64,000 bases of DNA. It comes from Aptenodytes patagonicus (Eukaryota > Chordata > Aves > Sphenisciformes > Spheniscidae). A program made the position numbers and the translations under genes. This document shows positions 1 through 12,310 of the stretch, in pieces. The notes under the pieces are model-generated. The model did not search any database, was not told the origin of the DNA, and saw only the letters and a list, made by a program, of their open reading frames with translations. The stretch lies in assembly GCF_965638725.1 (NCBI RefSeq), contig NC_134950.1, positions 138,747,636-138,811,635 on the forward strand, in the 5' to 3' direction. Position 1 is the stretch's first letter. Every line of letters begins with the position of its first letter.

Positions 1-3000
1 TCACCATGATATTACTTTTGGCTCTGAAGATTTTGTGCACCTTACCCAGGTAAGTATTTTGTCTAGGCTTTGACTCAAGAAAATTTTATATGAATAAATT
101 GTATTTCTCTTATGCAGTTAGTCCATGACCACTTTAATTTAAACTTATGCATAAGTGAGAGCAAACGTCACATGGGGTTGTCCTGTTACACCCTGATCAG
201 ATTGTTGTTCCTTACATCAGGGTATCCCCTGCCTTGTGTCAGAACAAACACTCATGAGGCCACAGAAAGGATGAGATCAGGGAACTGATCAATACAGTGG
301 CATTGGGTTTTTTTCTGAATTAACATTTGTGCAGCACTATGTAAAGCAAAATTTAAAACTCGGTTTCACGTTTCATGAATGGGCTGATACGTACCTAAAT
401 CTGCTGCTGCATGACTCACATGAAAGCAGTGGCACGCTATTCCAAATGTCAATTATTCTCCAATGTCTTTCTCTTTCTAGAAGTCTGTCCTCTTCAGATG
501 CTTTATTGCTGCCCTGCTCTGCCCTGTATTTAGCTAATTCTTACATTTCTTAATTTTGACCTGGATACAACTGTATATACACAGTTAACCCACAGTTACT
601 CGTACCTCCAAAATGCATCTTTTAGAATGGAAGAGAAAAATGGAAACAACTTCCGCCCACATTATCCTGGAGACTAAGCGAGCCGAGTTCAATGAACAAG
701 AGCACGCCAATTCAATGAATGAGTGCAGAAACGTGTTCTCAGTGCAGAGATTCAATATTTGGCTGGTAGCTGCTGCTGCACAGGTCGGTGATTTGAATGT
801 CAGGCAGCGCAGCTGGCGGCTGGGATGGAAGGCATCTCTGCTAGTATGAGCTCTAGCTTCACACGGTTCAGGTGTGGATGCTGAACACATGCAGAAGAAA
901 GCAGGAACAGAGAGCTGATAAGGTCCCACCTAACAAGCAGTGACTGAATAGGTATAGTGAAGGCATCCAGCTTGGATTTATAGAGTATTACAGCCATTTT
1001 CTTCCAGTATTAAACCTTGACAAGGTCTATTTGACCAGGACTGCCAACCTCTCCGTGGCAAGACTGACAAAGGCTGAAATTCTGATCTTCAAATATAGAG
1101 CATAGAAGACAAATTGCTGAACATTGTCCTGTCAAATAAGGGCGCTCACAGGTAGCTCAGCACTAATTTTAATCTATTTGATTGAATGTCTACCCCATTA
1201 CTCCTTACGATAAGAAACCTGCGCGGTGAAGAGCACAATATCTCAGGGTTGAGCAGCAATACAGTTCAGTAAACTTGGAAAATTTCTATATTTCTAATTA
1301 CTTAATGACCTGTAATTAGTTGAAGAGTAAGAAGAATTGAAGCTTCAGCGCCTGGAATTTCTATGTGAAAGCCCAAAGCTTGGGTGGAGGGAGGTTCTTT
1401 AAATCATCCTTGGTTTGACTTCAGATAGTCTTTTTTATTTGCTTAAAATTTAAATGAAGAAATGCAATATAGCACTTTGATTTCAATATCTGCCCGCATT
1501 TCTTCTGTAACCAAACTACATTCCTTGCTTTTTCAGCCATTCCAGGAGCTAAGTGTATTATGGATTTAAATACAGTTACCATATCTTTTTAACTGGAAAT
1601 GTAAGTTTGAATTCTCCATTACAAATGTTAAAGATAACTCAGCACTGAAAATACAGAAAGTCACATTTTGCACTTTTTGGTAGAAAAATAGTTGATAATA
1701 CATAATACAAGAACCGTACGTCATTAATCATATACATGTCAGTGACAACAAACATCAGTAGATCAAAGCATCAAAGACAAATAAGAATTCAGACTTTACA
1801 TGAAAAGGAGGAGGAAAAAGTGTAACCATACAGTGCATATAAACAAATACATGGGAGAGGAAGAACCAAAAGAGTATTGCTTCTGGTTCTCTTGCAAAAG
1901 CTATCCAGGGAGGAGGGAAAAGGTGATCCAGTTAATTCCTTCTTTGTGCAAAGATGATGAATAAAGGACTTTTCCTGTATTAGTCAAGTTAGGTCAAAAT
2001 TATATCAAGCATCATGTCCAAAGAATCAGACCATTTTTAAACTACAATTCAGAGAAGCAATAATCAGACGCTTTAAACCATATTCTTTAAATAATTTTAT
2101 TTCCCCCTCAAAAAAAATGAAGTTCTTTTTATTTGTTAATTACATTCCTCTACACAAAGTAACCCTTGTGTCTTCCTATTAGGTTCATACCTATCTTCAA
2201 GCACCAGTGAACCCAGCCATTCACTGGGAACAAAAGCACCTACAGTTCCAGCTTTCATTGGTGGTTTCTTTTTTCACTGGACATAAGCCAGACTCAAACT
2301 GTTTGAGGGGGGAAGTAGCAGACACACATAAGCCACTATTTATTTCCAATCCTCATACAAGACACCTGATACAAGCCAAGATGAAGAGAAATCCAAGGAT
2401 CCAGTGTATAAGCATGGGAACTCACAAGAGCGAAAGTTGGAGGGATGGCAGAAAAGGAAGGGGGAGGGTGGAAACACGTGAATTTGGTTTTCAGCTAAAA
2501 GGTTCCTCTCATTTTTTCCCAGGTGAATGTGCTGTTGTTGCTACACAGAGACCTGGGCAGCTCAGGTGTTCTGTGCTTAAACCATACTGATTTTTAAGTA
2601 ACTAGTTCCAGAAAAAGGACCTTCCATCAGGAGAATTGGTCGCAGCAGGTGAGCAAATATTTCTCATTCTTAACTTTCCTTTAACACAGCAATGAGGTTT
2701 GGTTGACAAATGCATTACAAGCCTAGTTATATGAAAAAGACAAGTGATAGATGCTTAGAGATTAGCTAGCAAAACATTTGTTCAGACAGAGAGATGAAGG
2801 CAATTTATATGGTGTTGGCTGTCATTTTTTCTCTTAATTAAGTAACATTGGATCATGTAACATCAAAAATTCAGAATATTGAATTTAAACTGCCTCCAGC
2901 TACAGCTCCATGAATTATCCTTCAAAAAACCTATTGGTTTTCAATAGGATGATAATCAATTATTTAAGCATCAGATAATTAATCCTGTGCCTTGAAGAGA

Positions 3001-5095
3001 TTTACACTTTGATTGTTTCATGAAAGAAAGAAACTGATTCACGCATTCCGTACCTGCTTTATAGAGACATTATCTGGTATGATTTCAAAGCCATAACTAT
3101 TTATGTTTAAATAGCATTGTAACATTTTAATAGAAATGCTAGATTTTATTGTTAACATCTAATAGGTAAACTGATACTAAAGATAGTTATTAACTTCCAC
3201 ATAGAGTTGCTAGAAATACTCATTTGTCAGGAGTATAGTAGTAGGGTGTAATGATCTGCTTTTGCTGACTGAAGTTAGTGGTCTGCACAAACATGGGGAA
3301 AATTTGAATGGAATTTTTATTACCAAAAAATCCTCATCCCCCAGACTTAACTAAAAGTTATAGTCTCTCCTTAGGAAACACTGGGAAACTTCACATTTTC
3401 TTATTAAACATCCATAATCTCCAATCATCAAATTAATGTGCATAATTAATAAGCTCCAAAGGAGACTCCCTTCTAAAACTCAATCAACAATAGCTAACAT
3501 GAACGAGCCTAAGGCAGAAAGTATGTGAAACAAAGAACAACTCTAGAGTTGTGATGCCATGTGGGGAGAAAGGGAACTGTTGTGGACAAGACTGAGGAGA
3601 AAAGTATTATAATGGAGGTATTAATTATTTTAGCAACCTTCAGAAATATAGAATTCTTACTATAAGATGATACTTCATTTTTTCTAAAATTTTGCACATT
3701 TTAATGTGCAAATTTTTCTCCAGTCACTTGAATAGAATAGCTTTCTTGTATTGAGATTGCCAGCTACTGGAAGTGGTATTTGAATTTGTTCACCAGAAAT
3801 TGAACTGTTAACAGTAATGTTAGTAATGTTGAGGAATTCATTAAAGTAAGGATAAAAGCTGCTGCACTTTTCATGCCTCTCTGTCCTAAGAAGCATGAAG
3901 CATCTTCTTTTGCTGTTCCATATGGGATATCGCTTTTAAATTCAAGTTTAAAATTTTCTTTATCAGTACGGGCACAAGTGCTTTGGGGGATTTTTTTTTT
4001 TTTATTTAAGTCACAGCACTTTCTCAACAGTTCATCCTGGTAACTCCTAAAGCTCAGCCTCTGAAAAGTGGAATATCCCGTGAGAACTGATAAGTGGACT
4101 GGGTGGTATCCTGGGCTACATGCATTATATTTTTTAACTTAGTTCAAATCATCAGGTATCCACCTGAATATCCGAGCTTTAATGCCTAAAGATGATTGTA
4201 CTGGGCAGAAAGAAGACTTATCAATTAAAAAAATTTGGCTTTATAATGCTTTTCCTCAACCGTTGCTTTTTTTTCTCTGACTTTTATCAAGACCAGAAGT
4301 TACTGAATTTCTTATAATGATCTTTGTCAGGAAGAGAAGCAAACACCTTCAGAATACTGAAATAGCCAGGAGTTGATGGATTGTGATGGATTGTCTTATT
4401 AAGCAGGACTTGAGCTGAAAATCAGTTTAAAAATGCCATGGAGAATGGGGAAATTTTTTGAGTTTTCATTGTGAGAAACAGGTGGAAGTTTCTATGACAT
4501 TTATCTTACCATCTTTAACATCCTGGTTCACAGAGTGCAGGCTAAAAAAACCGATGGCAATTTCAACATTCTGGAGGGATTTGCCGATTTAAAATGTATT
4601 ATACCTGGAGGCAAATACTTGTCAATTTTCCTATTTTATTAAGGAGAATATCATGAGACGTCTTTTGACCAAAAAACCTACTATCCATGAAAAAGATCCC
4701 ATGCTGTTACATTTCACTGAAATTAAAAAACTAACAGAATGAACAACTAGTAGCACTGCCTTGAAATTTTCATGGTCCAGTATTACAATGTTGTACCAGT
4801 TCTTAAGAAACAAATGTCGGGTGACCAGAAATGAGTGAAAGGAACTTTGTTCCCCCAATCACACTGTCATGAGAACTGTCCCCTGCAGCCTAATTTTGAC
4901 GACTGAAAGCAGTGCTGCATGATAAAATTAAGCACCTCTGTTTTGCACTTTTCTCACAAAGGCATTTATAGAAATAACCAAAACTACTTCTGTAGTATAG
5001 ATTGTTAGGATACCACTAACACATTGATAACACATTGATTTACACTGCACCAGGTGATGAATCCATGTGATTAAAGCTGTTGCTTTGTTTTCCAG
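1..5095. other. Upstream flank of AGR3; untranslated first exon probably inside
   Basis: No protein-coding exon is recognised. AGR3 needs an untranslated 5' exon ending in a donor somewhere here or to the left. The best donor-like sites on the + strand are CCCAG|GTAAGTATT at 50 and GCAGCAG|GTGAGC at 2649; neither is proved. The rest is AT-rich unique sequence with no CR1 or LTR that I recognise. Confidence 0.5.
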
Positions 5096-5240
5096 TTTCC
5101 TTGCGGTGTTGAAAGGGATCTTCTCAAAGAAATAATGCTCCATTCAACATTGGCCTTGTCCCTCCTGCTAATTGCAGTCTCTTCCAACCTTGCGATGGCA
5201 ATCAAGAAGGAAAAAAGAGCACCTCAGACACTGTCAAGAG
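5096..5240 (+). CDS. AGR3: AGR3 first coding exon (39 nt 5'UTR, then signal peptide)
   Basis: The acceptor (pyrimidine-rich, ending ccag at 5095) precedes 39 untranslated bases and the ATG at 5135. The donor is GTACTG at 5241, weak after +2. It encodes the signal peptide and the linker up to TLSR, ending in phase 1. Because the exon opens with an acceptor, an untranslated exon must lie further upstream. Confidence 0.9.
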
Positions 5241-8200
5241 GTACTGTATATTTACTTTATGTAGTTACCTCCTCATCTTCCCATATAGGTCAGCAAACAT
5301 TTTTATTTAGAATATATCTGAAAGCACATATATACTTACTGAGGTGGGTTTCTCTAGTGTTAAGTGACAGTCTAAGTAGTGCATCTTCTTATTCCATGTC
5401 ATTTCACTCCATCAGTTTGTTCTTAAGGATACGGCTGAGAGCCTCATATAACCTGCATAATTTATACAACTCACAGTGACCTAGTAGAAGCCAATAACCT
5501 AAACTGAGTCTCTCAAATCAGGATGCACTTGTAGGACTATCAGTGAAGAAATATTCTTTCATATACCAGTTAAAAGATATTTTGTTATGGTAACTTATTA
5601 ACTACTGAAACACAGTTTCATAACTTCAGTTGCTATGGAACCATTTTTCTACAGACCCATTTTTATAGACAGAACAACAGTATGAGCTACTGGTGGGTTT
5701 TTCTGCGTGACTTTTTTTTTGCTTTTGCTTTTCATCAGATAGTCACAGTCATGCTTTGCAGTGAATAATTCACTTCCTTGCAGTGCATAATTTTCAACCT
5801 GGATGTTAACTAAAGACCCTATTTTAAGTTATTTATGCCTGATCAATCCTTAGAAACACAAGCAGAGAAAGAGCTTACTGAGGTCTTTTCCTCTTCTCCA
5901 TCTTTCCTCTCCTTTCAGGCCTATTCCCCCCAAAAAATCTCCAACTCCCTCCCTGAGCTCTTCTGCAAGCTGTGCAAAGCCTGCAGACCCCACAGCTCAC
6001 CTCTGAGGTCTTCCCATACAAAACACTGGCAAAGCCCCACCAGTCACAGCGGTCCCATCTCAGCTTAATTGCTCAGGGAGCACTTGACAAAATCATGCAA
6101 CACCTGGACTAATCAAAGAGAAATTGCAAATCACTCCTCGTAAGTGGTATCCCTGGACAAAGGTTATAATCAATCTGGTATCTATCGCCTATCTTGCCTA
6201 GATCAGGATTTATTTTTCCCACTAAGCCTAAATGAATAAAAAGATAACAAAATCCCTTCAATTCTGGCAATTTTGAAAGAAATAGTCACAGAAAGCATCA
6301 GTTTTCTAATTCTGATTTCAGGCCTTCTGGGATGCCTTGAGTGCTTTACCTGTAATTTTCGCAGATCAAAGGGAAACACTTAGACCTGCTGCAAAATGAC
6401 CCTAGTTGACTCCTTTGTGCAGTTACCTATGTCAGCAGTTGACTTCAGCCAGGGCTGGGAACACACTAGTCAACATGCCAGAATCCCACCGTCAACCAGA
6501 CAGATCTGTAATTGAAATCACTCTCCTGAAAGAAGAGATGACCTAGTAGTGTCACAAGCAATTGTCCCGTGAGAAAGCTAACAGCAAATCTCTGCATAAC
6601 CAGGGCTGGTCCAAGTGCTGTCCAGACAGCACAGAAGAAACAGAGCCTTAACCTGGTCCAGATCCAGAAGCTCTTCTACAATTCCCATGAAGGCCGTCAT
6701 GAATGGAGCAACATTGCCTGGGAGGGGCTGGCATCTTTGGGATCTGAAGGCATAAAACCAACTGCGCAATTTCCTTTTTGAGATCAGTGTATCACCAGTT
6801 ATGGATGAACTATGAAGCTGATGATTCATTAGGATTTTGTTTAGATGGAGATTTTTGTTTAACAGCCATTCTTTTATTAAACTATACACACTTGCAATGC
6901 CAGGGATTGAAATTCATGACTTAAGAGTTAAGCTTAAAACCCAAGACTATTCTAACAACGTTCATATTAAAGTCGATCTTATTTGAGCTGCCATATTTTA
7001 TTTTTCTCTCTAAATTTATAAGCCAACTTTTTCTTTAAGCCCCAGGGTCTACATGAGATATGGAGCAGACAATATAAATATATAAAGGATTTGGGTGCTG
7101 ATTTAGTATTCTGAGTATTCAGAAAGAGATCTAATATGTTTGCTAGAGAACTTGAACTGGATACTCAACCAGCTGAGGTTTTTGGGTTTTGGTTTTTTTT
7201 AATCTTCCAGTGCACCTATCAGGAGATGCAGCATTAGTATGTCCACAATGTTTGGGGAACTTTGACTGGAAAAACCCAAATCCTATTTGTGTAGAACTAT
7301 TGATAAATAGAAAAAATGTAATTTGTTATGAGTTACTTACCTGGCCACCAGTTAATCCTTTTGTGATATTTCTAGGGTGGGGCGATGAAATTACCTGGGT
7401 ACAAACTTATGAAGAAGGGCTTTATCGAGCAAAAAAAAGGTAAGAGATTAAAAGACAAAGTTGTTAATCAGGCAGTCATGCCTGAATATACTATAATGAA
7501 ACAGAACAAAGAAACACCACGACAGCTGATCTGCAGGCCACCCAGTTAAATAAAACAGATTTATTGTCTATAAATAAAAGTTGTTGCAGGGGTCTTATGA
7601 CTCTGAAGCAACATCATGGGCCGATAGGCAACTCTGTATTTAACACGTTTCTTTGTCACAACACAAGTGTTGTCATTTGAATAAGCAATGATAAATAGAT
7701 ATTACAATTTTTAAAATGCATCTTTTTATATATATATATATATATGTCATTATTGCTCTGATTACTTCCTTAATCAACAGCTGGAAATCAGTTACATTTG
7801 GTCTTGCGTGGTGATCTACTGCCTCTGATGTTTTCCCCAACACTTTATTAGTTGGCATATGTGCATGATGTACTCACAGTTTCTCACTATCCTGGTAGAA
7901 AGTTCCAATCTGAATCTTCTCTGGGATTCAGCTGAAAATATATTTGAGAATTCATAACAATACTCATTTAAATCTCTATTACAGTTCATTCTAGATCATA
8001 ATAGTGTAGCATAAGCTGTTATTAAATCTAAGGCAAATTATTTTTAAATTAAAAGCAACTAATTTCATGTACCCTATGTGAAAATGGTTAGGAACTGAAC
8101 AAGTTTTGACAGTCATAGTAGATCAAGCATTAGTAACTGATTTACTGAACAGTAACAATAGTTTAAAAAAATGCAGGAGAAAATGCACAAAATTGTTTTA

Positions 8201-11200
8201 TGTTTTGACATCCAAAAATATAAAATTTTGATACTTTACCAAACTATTTACAGAAAAAAATAATTTATTGTATATCTGTTCAAGAAAGCTTAAAATACAT
8301 TAAACTTTTCATGGGAAGTATTTGATGATAAACCCAATTTTACAAAAATTGTTTTATTCCAGTTCATACAGGTGATTTTTATTTTCTTAATCGTGGAGAA
8401 CATCACACCTAAGCAATATTAAATACCTCTCCAGTCTGATTATATACTAACTGGGAATGAAATGATGATGGTTCTGTTGTTTCTTTCTTCTACAATTTCT
8501 TACTTTAGAAAACCTATTTAGATATAGAAACTCTATTTCTCCATTTCTTTCTTTTATGAAGTAGTTATGTTCTTTTCCCTTGCTCAAAAATGTCTGTAAT
8601 TCTTTATGGAATGTCTGTATTGTTTTACTGTGGGTTAGCATAAGATTAAATGTAATTTGCCTTTTCCAGTCTGCTAGTAAAATCTCCCATTTGTATACTT
8701 GTCAAATGATCTAACTACATGTTTTATTATTATTAATAAAGTAACAAGCCACTGATGGTAATTCATCATTTGGAAGACTGTCAATACTGCCAAGGTAATT
8801 TTGATTTTTTGAGTGTTAAAATTTTTTGAGTATTTTTATAAGAAACTGCACCTATCTATATATTTACCGAAAATTATTTAAAGAAAATGTATTTGAAAAG
8901 CTAAGAATTTATTACTGTTATTTACAAAAACTCCACTATGAAACTACCCAACAGCGAACATGAAAAATACTCAGTGCTGCTCTCCTGCCATCCCTAATGC
9001 AGCACTCGTCAGTTTAAATTAAGAGACACAGGTTTGCTACTGACTCATTGAACAGATTTAATATTGTTTGGCTCTCCTGAACTGGTAACTAGAGAAGGAG
9101 ACGAGGACAGGGCTGCTGAAATCGATCTAGTAAGAATTTTCTGAGAATAATGCACTTTTGTCAAGCTGAGACATGGTATCCATTGAGGCAGGCTTCATAA
9201 ATAACAGAAAAGAGCTTCCATTTTCATAGCCGGGAGGTTGTACTGACATGGGTCAGAAAAACAAAAAGCAGCGATAGAGCCCTTAGGTATCTCCTCAGGA
9301 ATGTGAATCAGCAGAGACATGAACAATGTGGCCAGTCTCCAGCCAACATGGTGCCTAAACGCAGAAGGAAAGGCACTATTTGTGATGGACTTCAAAATGA
9401 CCGTATCTTTTCTAGCACTGAAGAAAGCTTTTGCAGAAAATGAAGAGATACAGGAAATGGCCCAAAATAACTTCGTTATGCTGAATCTCATGGTATGAAG
9501 GGTTTGGGGAGGTTTGACTTGGATCTTTTTTTGGCTTGTGTTTTCTCTTTCTTTGTCTTGCTTTTTCATGTCATTTTAGCTAACTATCTCTGGCATTTCA
9601 GTAACATGTAAATACAGGCATTTGTGCATGTGTATCCACACACAAGTAGTACCTTTTTGGTTTTGTCCTCTGGCACAAGACTATTCACAGGTGGTACTAC
9701 TTCATCAAAATTTACAGAAATATTTTAATAATTAGCTTTAATTTCTCTGCCAGCATGAAACCACAGATAAAAATCTGTCACCTGATGGACAATACGTGCC
9801 TCGAATCATGTTTGTAGGTATGTACAATATTTATATATCTTCAAAGATGTGATATCTGAATCTATGCCAGTGTCCTCCTTTGGGGACATCAAAATGATTA
9901 ATTTTGAAAAAAAGAAAATAGCTCAAAATTTGTCATTACTATGGCATTAGTCTGGAACTTGGCAGATCTGAGTTCATTTCTCCCTCTATCGCAGGCTTTG
10001 ACCCTCGTAAAATTCCTCAGGTTACAGATATGTGCTGGAGGGTACTTAATTTGTGCTTGGGAGCAGGACGCTTAAATGTCCATTAGCATCTGGGCTTTTG
10101 CTCTCCATGCTTCTTGCTAGTGCTGTTATAAGACAAAGCTTACTGAAAACAGTCAAATATCTGACTGAATGTAGATGTCTACAGTGTGGACATTACCACA
10201 GAGCAAGCCAGTAGTCAGTGGCATCTAAGGAATGATTTATCCCATCGTAAAGCTGACTTCTGCAATAGGTCAAAGGACTGCCTGTTCCTTTTCACTGACT
10301 GTACAGGGAGCCTAGAGTGACTAGCTCTGTGGTGGCATCCAAAGTTAGGTGAGATGAAGCCCACACTCAGACAGAGAGCAACGTAGTAACAGGAGTCAGT
10401 TAGTTAACAAAAAGCTTGGAAGGGGAACTGGGAGGAGAGATGTCCACAACAACTTGCTCCTATGACGGAAACATTAAGAATCACAAGATTTTCATTCTGA
10501 AGGCTCTAGGTAGGTCATGCTAATGACCTACATAATACTGCGTTATGTACGCATGACCTTCACTATGTGTGCATCCAGTCAAACCGGCCTCCCCTGACAT
10601 AACCCCAGAACTTGTAAAACAGGATATTTTTCTTGAAATGTGGATGAAATGCATGTGTAATCTATCACTTTAAAATAGCTGCATGATATAAAAATGAGCA
10701 TTAGCTTTTGTTCAGGATTTCTCCAAGAGCAGTTGGTTGGAACAGAGCGTAACGGCCTTGTAATTGCCTCGTTGATGAAAACAGAACACCTCAGAAACAG
10801 GGCTGTCAAAGTAGCACCACTCACATCGCCCTCAACTGTTGTTGAGAGATGTTGTTGAGAGAACTGTTTTTCCCTGTTGTGGGAATGGAAAGCAGTGTTT
10901 CATATGATTACTTTTTCAGACCCATCTCTCACAGTAAGAGCTGATATCACAGGAAGATACTCCAACCGGCTTTACACTTACGAACCACAAGACATACCAT
11001 TCTGTAAGTGCCCCCTTCATTGTGTTACTTTACATTTCACACCGTAAGCAGCCAGATACACCCTATCCCAATCATTTGTGCTTGAGAACCCATTAAGATC
11101 TCAAAGCAATGAATAAGGACTGTGTGTAAGCATTTGCAATAAATTATAATAATCTAACCTGTTCTAGCAAAACACTTAAGCACACCTATTGTCCCATTGA

Positions 11201-11818
11201 ATTTATTGGGACTACTCAGGTAAAACAAGTTGAAAGATCAGGGGTGGGAACTTTCAGGATCAAGATCTGAGCAGTTTGTTGGAGAATGGTGAAAGTCACT
11301 ATGCTCAAAGGTATCTAACTGCGCAATGTGAACAGCCAGTGGTGTGAGGGAATCAGAAAAGAAATGCTGGTGGTTATCTGGGTACCACCTAACACCCATA
11401 TTTCAGAAAGGAATGTGATTTTTCAGGTTGAGCTAGTCCTTTCTCTATACCCTTTATCCGACAGCAATGCAGTATCTCACCACAAATATGCACTTTTTAT
11501 CTGATTACCAGGCTTGCTGTTGAGAAGTGAGGGAGTTGAAAGGAGCCTTGTCAAATCCTTTTAAGTTAAACATTTTGATTCACAAAACTTTTTACCTTCT
11601 GCTTTAGTATCAATGCGAGAATTTTCACAATAGAAAGCTCTAAATTATAATGGGTGACCATAAATTAATTTCAATGTGAACAATTTACTAATCAAACTAG
11701 GTGGGTTTTTTATTTGTACAAATGTGCTTTAAGTACTTTTTTACAGTTCTTATTTATTTTTCTTTCAGTAATAGAGAACATGAAGAAAGCACTACGCCTC
11801 ATTCAGACAGAACTGTAA
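5135..11818 (+). CDS. AGR3: AGR3, anterior gradient 3 (ER thioredoxin-fold protein), complete CDS in 7 exons
   Basis: AGR3 is an ER-resident protein-disulfide-isomerase family member of secretory and ciliated epithelia. Joined exons 5135-5240, 7376-7439, 8742-8794, 9416-9492, 9754-9817, 10920-11003 and 11769-11818 give 498 nt, 165 aa (human 166), with every junction in frame and GT-AG. Residues 1-22 form a signal peptide (hydrophobic [10 protein letters not shown] core). A basic linker and the family block PQTLSRGWGD follow, then the thioredoxin-like domain with active-site motif CQYC at residues 70-73, the cis-proline region YVPRIMF and C-terminal QTEL, a KDEL-like retrieval signal. Human AGR3 has CQYS, so the second cysteine is unusual. 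The 77-nt exon 4 is one codon longer than in AGR2, as in human AGR3, which separates the two paralogues. The ATG at 5135 starts the signal peptide and lies 39 nt inside an exon whose acceptor ends at 5095. Same strand as AGR2, 27 kb upstream of it. Confidence 0.95.
7376..7439 (+). CDS. AGR3: AGR3 coding exon 2
   Basis: 64 nt, phase 1 to 2, the same length and phases as AGR2 exon 2. It encodes [20 protein letters not shown], the helix before the active site. Donor GTAAGA. Confidence 0.93.
7727..7745. repeat. (TA)n microsatellite in an AGR3 intron
   Basis: About nine to ten uninterrupted TA units between AGR3 exons 2 and 3. Confidence 0.9.
8742..8794 (+). CDS. AGR3: AGR3 coding exon 3, carries the CQYC active-site motif
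   Basis: 53 nt, encoding [17 protein letters not shown]. The last Cys codon is TGC where human AGR3 has Ser. The acceptor is poor in pyrimidines: ATTATTATTAATAAAG directly abuts the exon and contains an AATAAA hexamer (8735-8740). A branch-like ctaac lies at 8711-8715. Skipping this 53-nt exon would shift the frame. Confidence 0.92.
9416..9492 (+). CDS. AGR3: AGR3 coding exon 4
   Basis: 77 nt (AGR2 has 74), encoding [20 protein letters not shown] and MLNLM. Acceptor tctag, donor GTATGA. The extra codon relative to AGR2 is characteristic of AGR3. Confidence 0.93.
9754..9817 (+). CDS. AGR3: AGR3 coding exon 5 (cis-proline segment)
   Basis: 64 nt, phase 0 to 1, encoding [20 protein letters not shown]. 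It contains the proline opposite the thioredoxin active site. Donor GTATGT. Confidence 0.93.
10920..11003 (+). CDS. AGR3: AGR3 coding exon 6
   Basis: 84 nt, phase 1 to 1, encoding [20 protein letters not shown] plus YEPQDIPF. Acceptor tttttcag, donor GTAAGT. Same length and phase as AGR2 exon 6. Confidence 0.94.
11769..11818 (+). CDS. AGR3: AGR3 last coding exon
   Basis: 50 nt, encoding [16 protein letters not shown] and the TAA at 11816-11818. QTEL is the ER retrieval tail (human QSEL). The 3'UTR follows without a visible break. Confidence 0.93.
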
Positions 11819-12310
11819 CCAGCAATAGTGAAATGACCATAGCCTCTACGAGGTGAAGCTGCACTAGGAAACCTGACATTTTCAAATATTTTAGTTAACC
11901 TCTCTGTCTCTACTATCATTTTGAACTCTTACCAAGCAGCTTTGGTATATCAGATTTCATAAGAAATTTATATGTACAATTTGAAGAACAAACATAAAAA
12001 ACCTACTGTGTCCATTTGGAAAACAAGAGGAGAAATCTATTAAACACTTTGAAATTAGTTATCTGAATAACTGAAAGTGATGGTTTAAGATGCAGTAACT
12101 TTGAGCTGTATTTTATCAATCCAGCTATGACTTTAAGTCAGCTATGACTTCTGACCAAGAGTTATAACCAATCTTTTTGATGTCTATTTGCAATTTGTTA
12201 ATAGCTGCATCTTAGCTCCTAATTTTTATTTTTATTGCAAGAAGCTTGTAAGTCGCTAGTGTAACTCTGCTTTATGCACTCATTTCTCATTAAAGGAAAA
12301 GAAATTTTGC
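11819..12310 (+). other. AGR3: AGR3 3'UTR, approximate
   Basis: AT-rich sequence after the stop with no AATAAA. Two ATTAAA hexamers, at 12039-12044 and 12289-12294, are candidate poly(A) signals. Neither has a strong GT-rich downstream element, so the end is a guess. A direct repeat, CAGCTATGACTT, occurs near 12122 and 12139. Confidence 0.4.
12289..12294 (+). terminator. Candidate AGR3 poly(A) signal ATTAAA
   Basis: ATTAAA about 470 nt after the AGR3 stop codon. An earlier ATTAAA at 12039 is an equal alternative. Confidence 0.3.
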
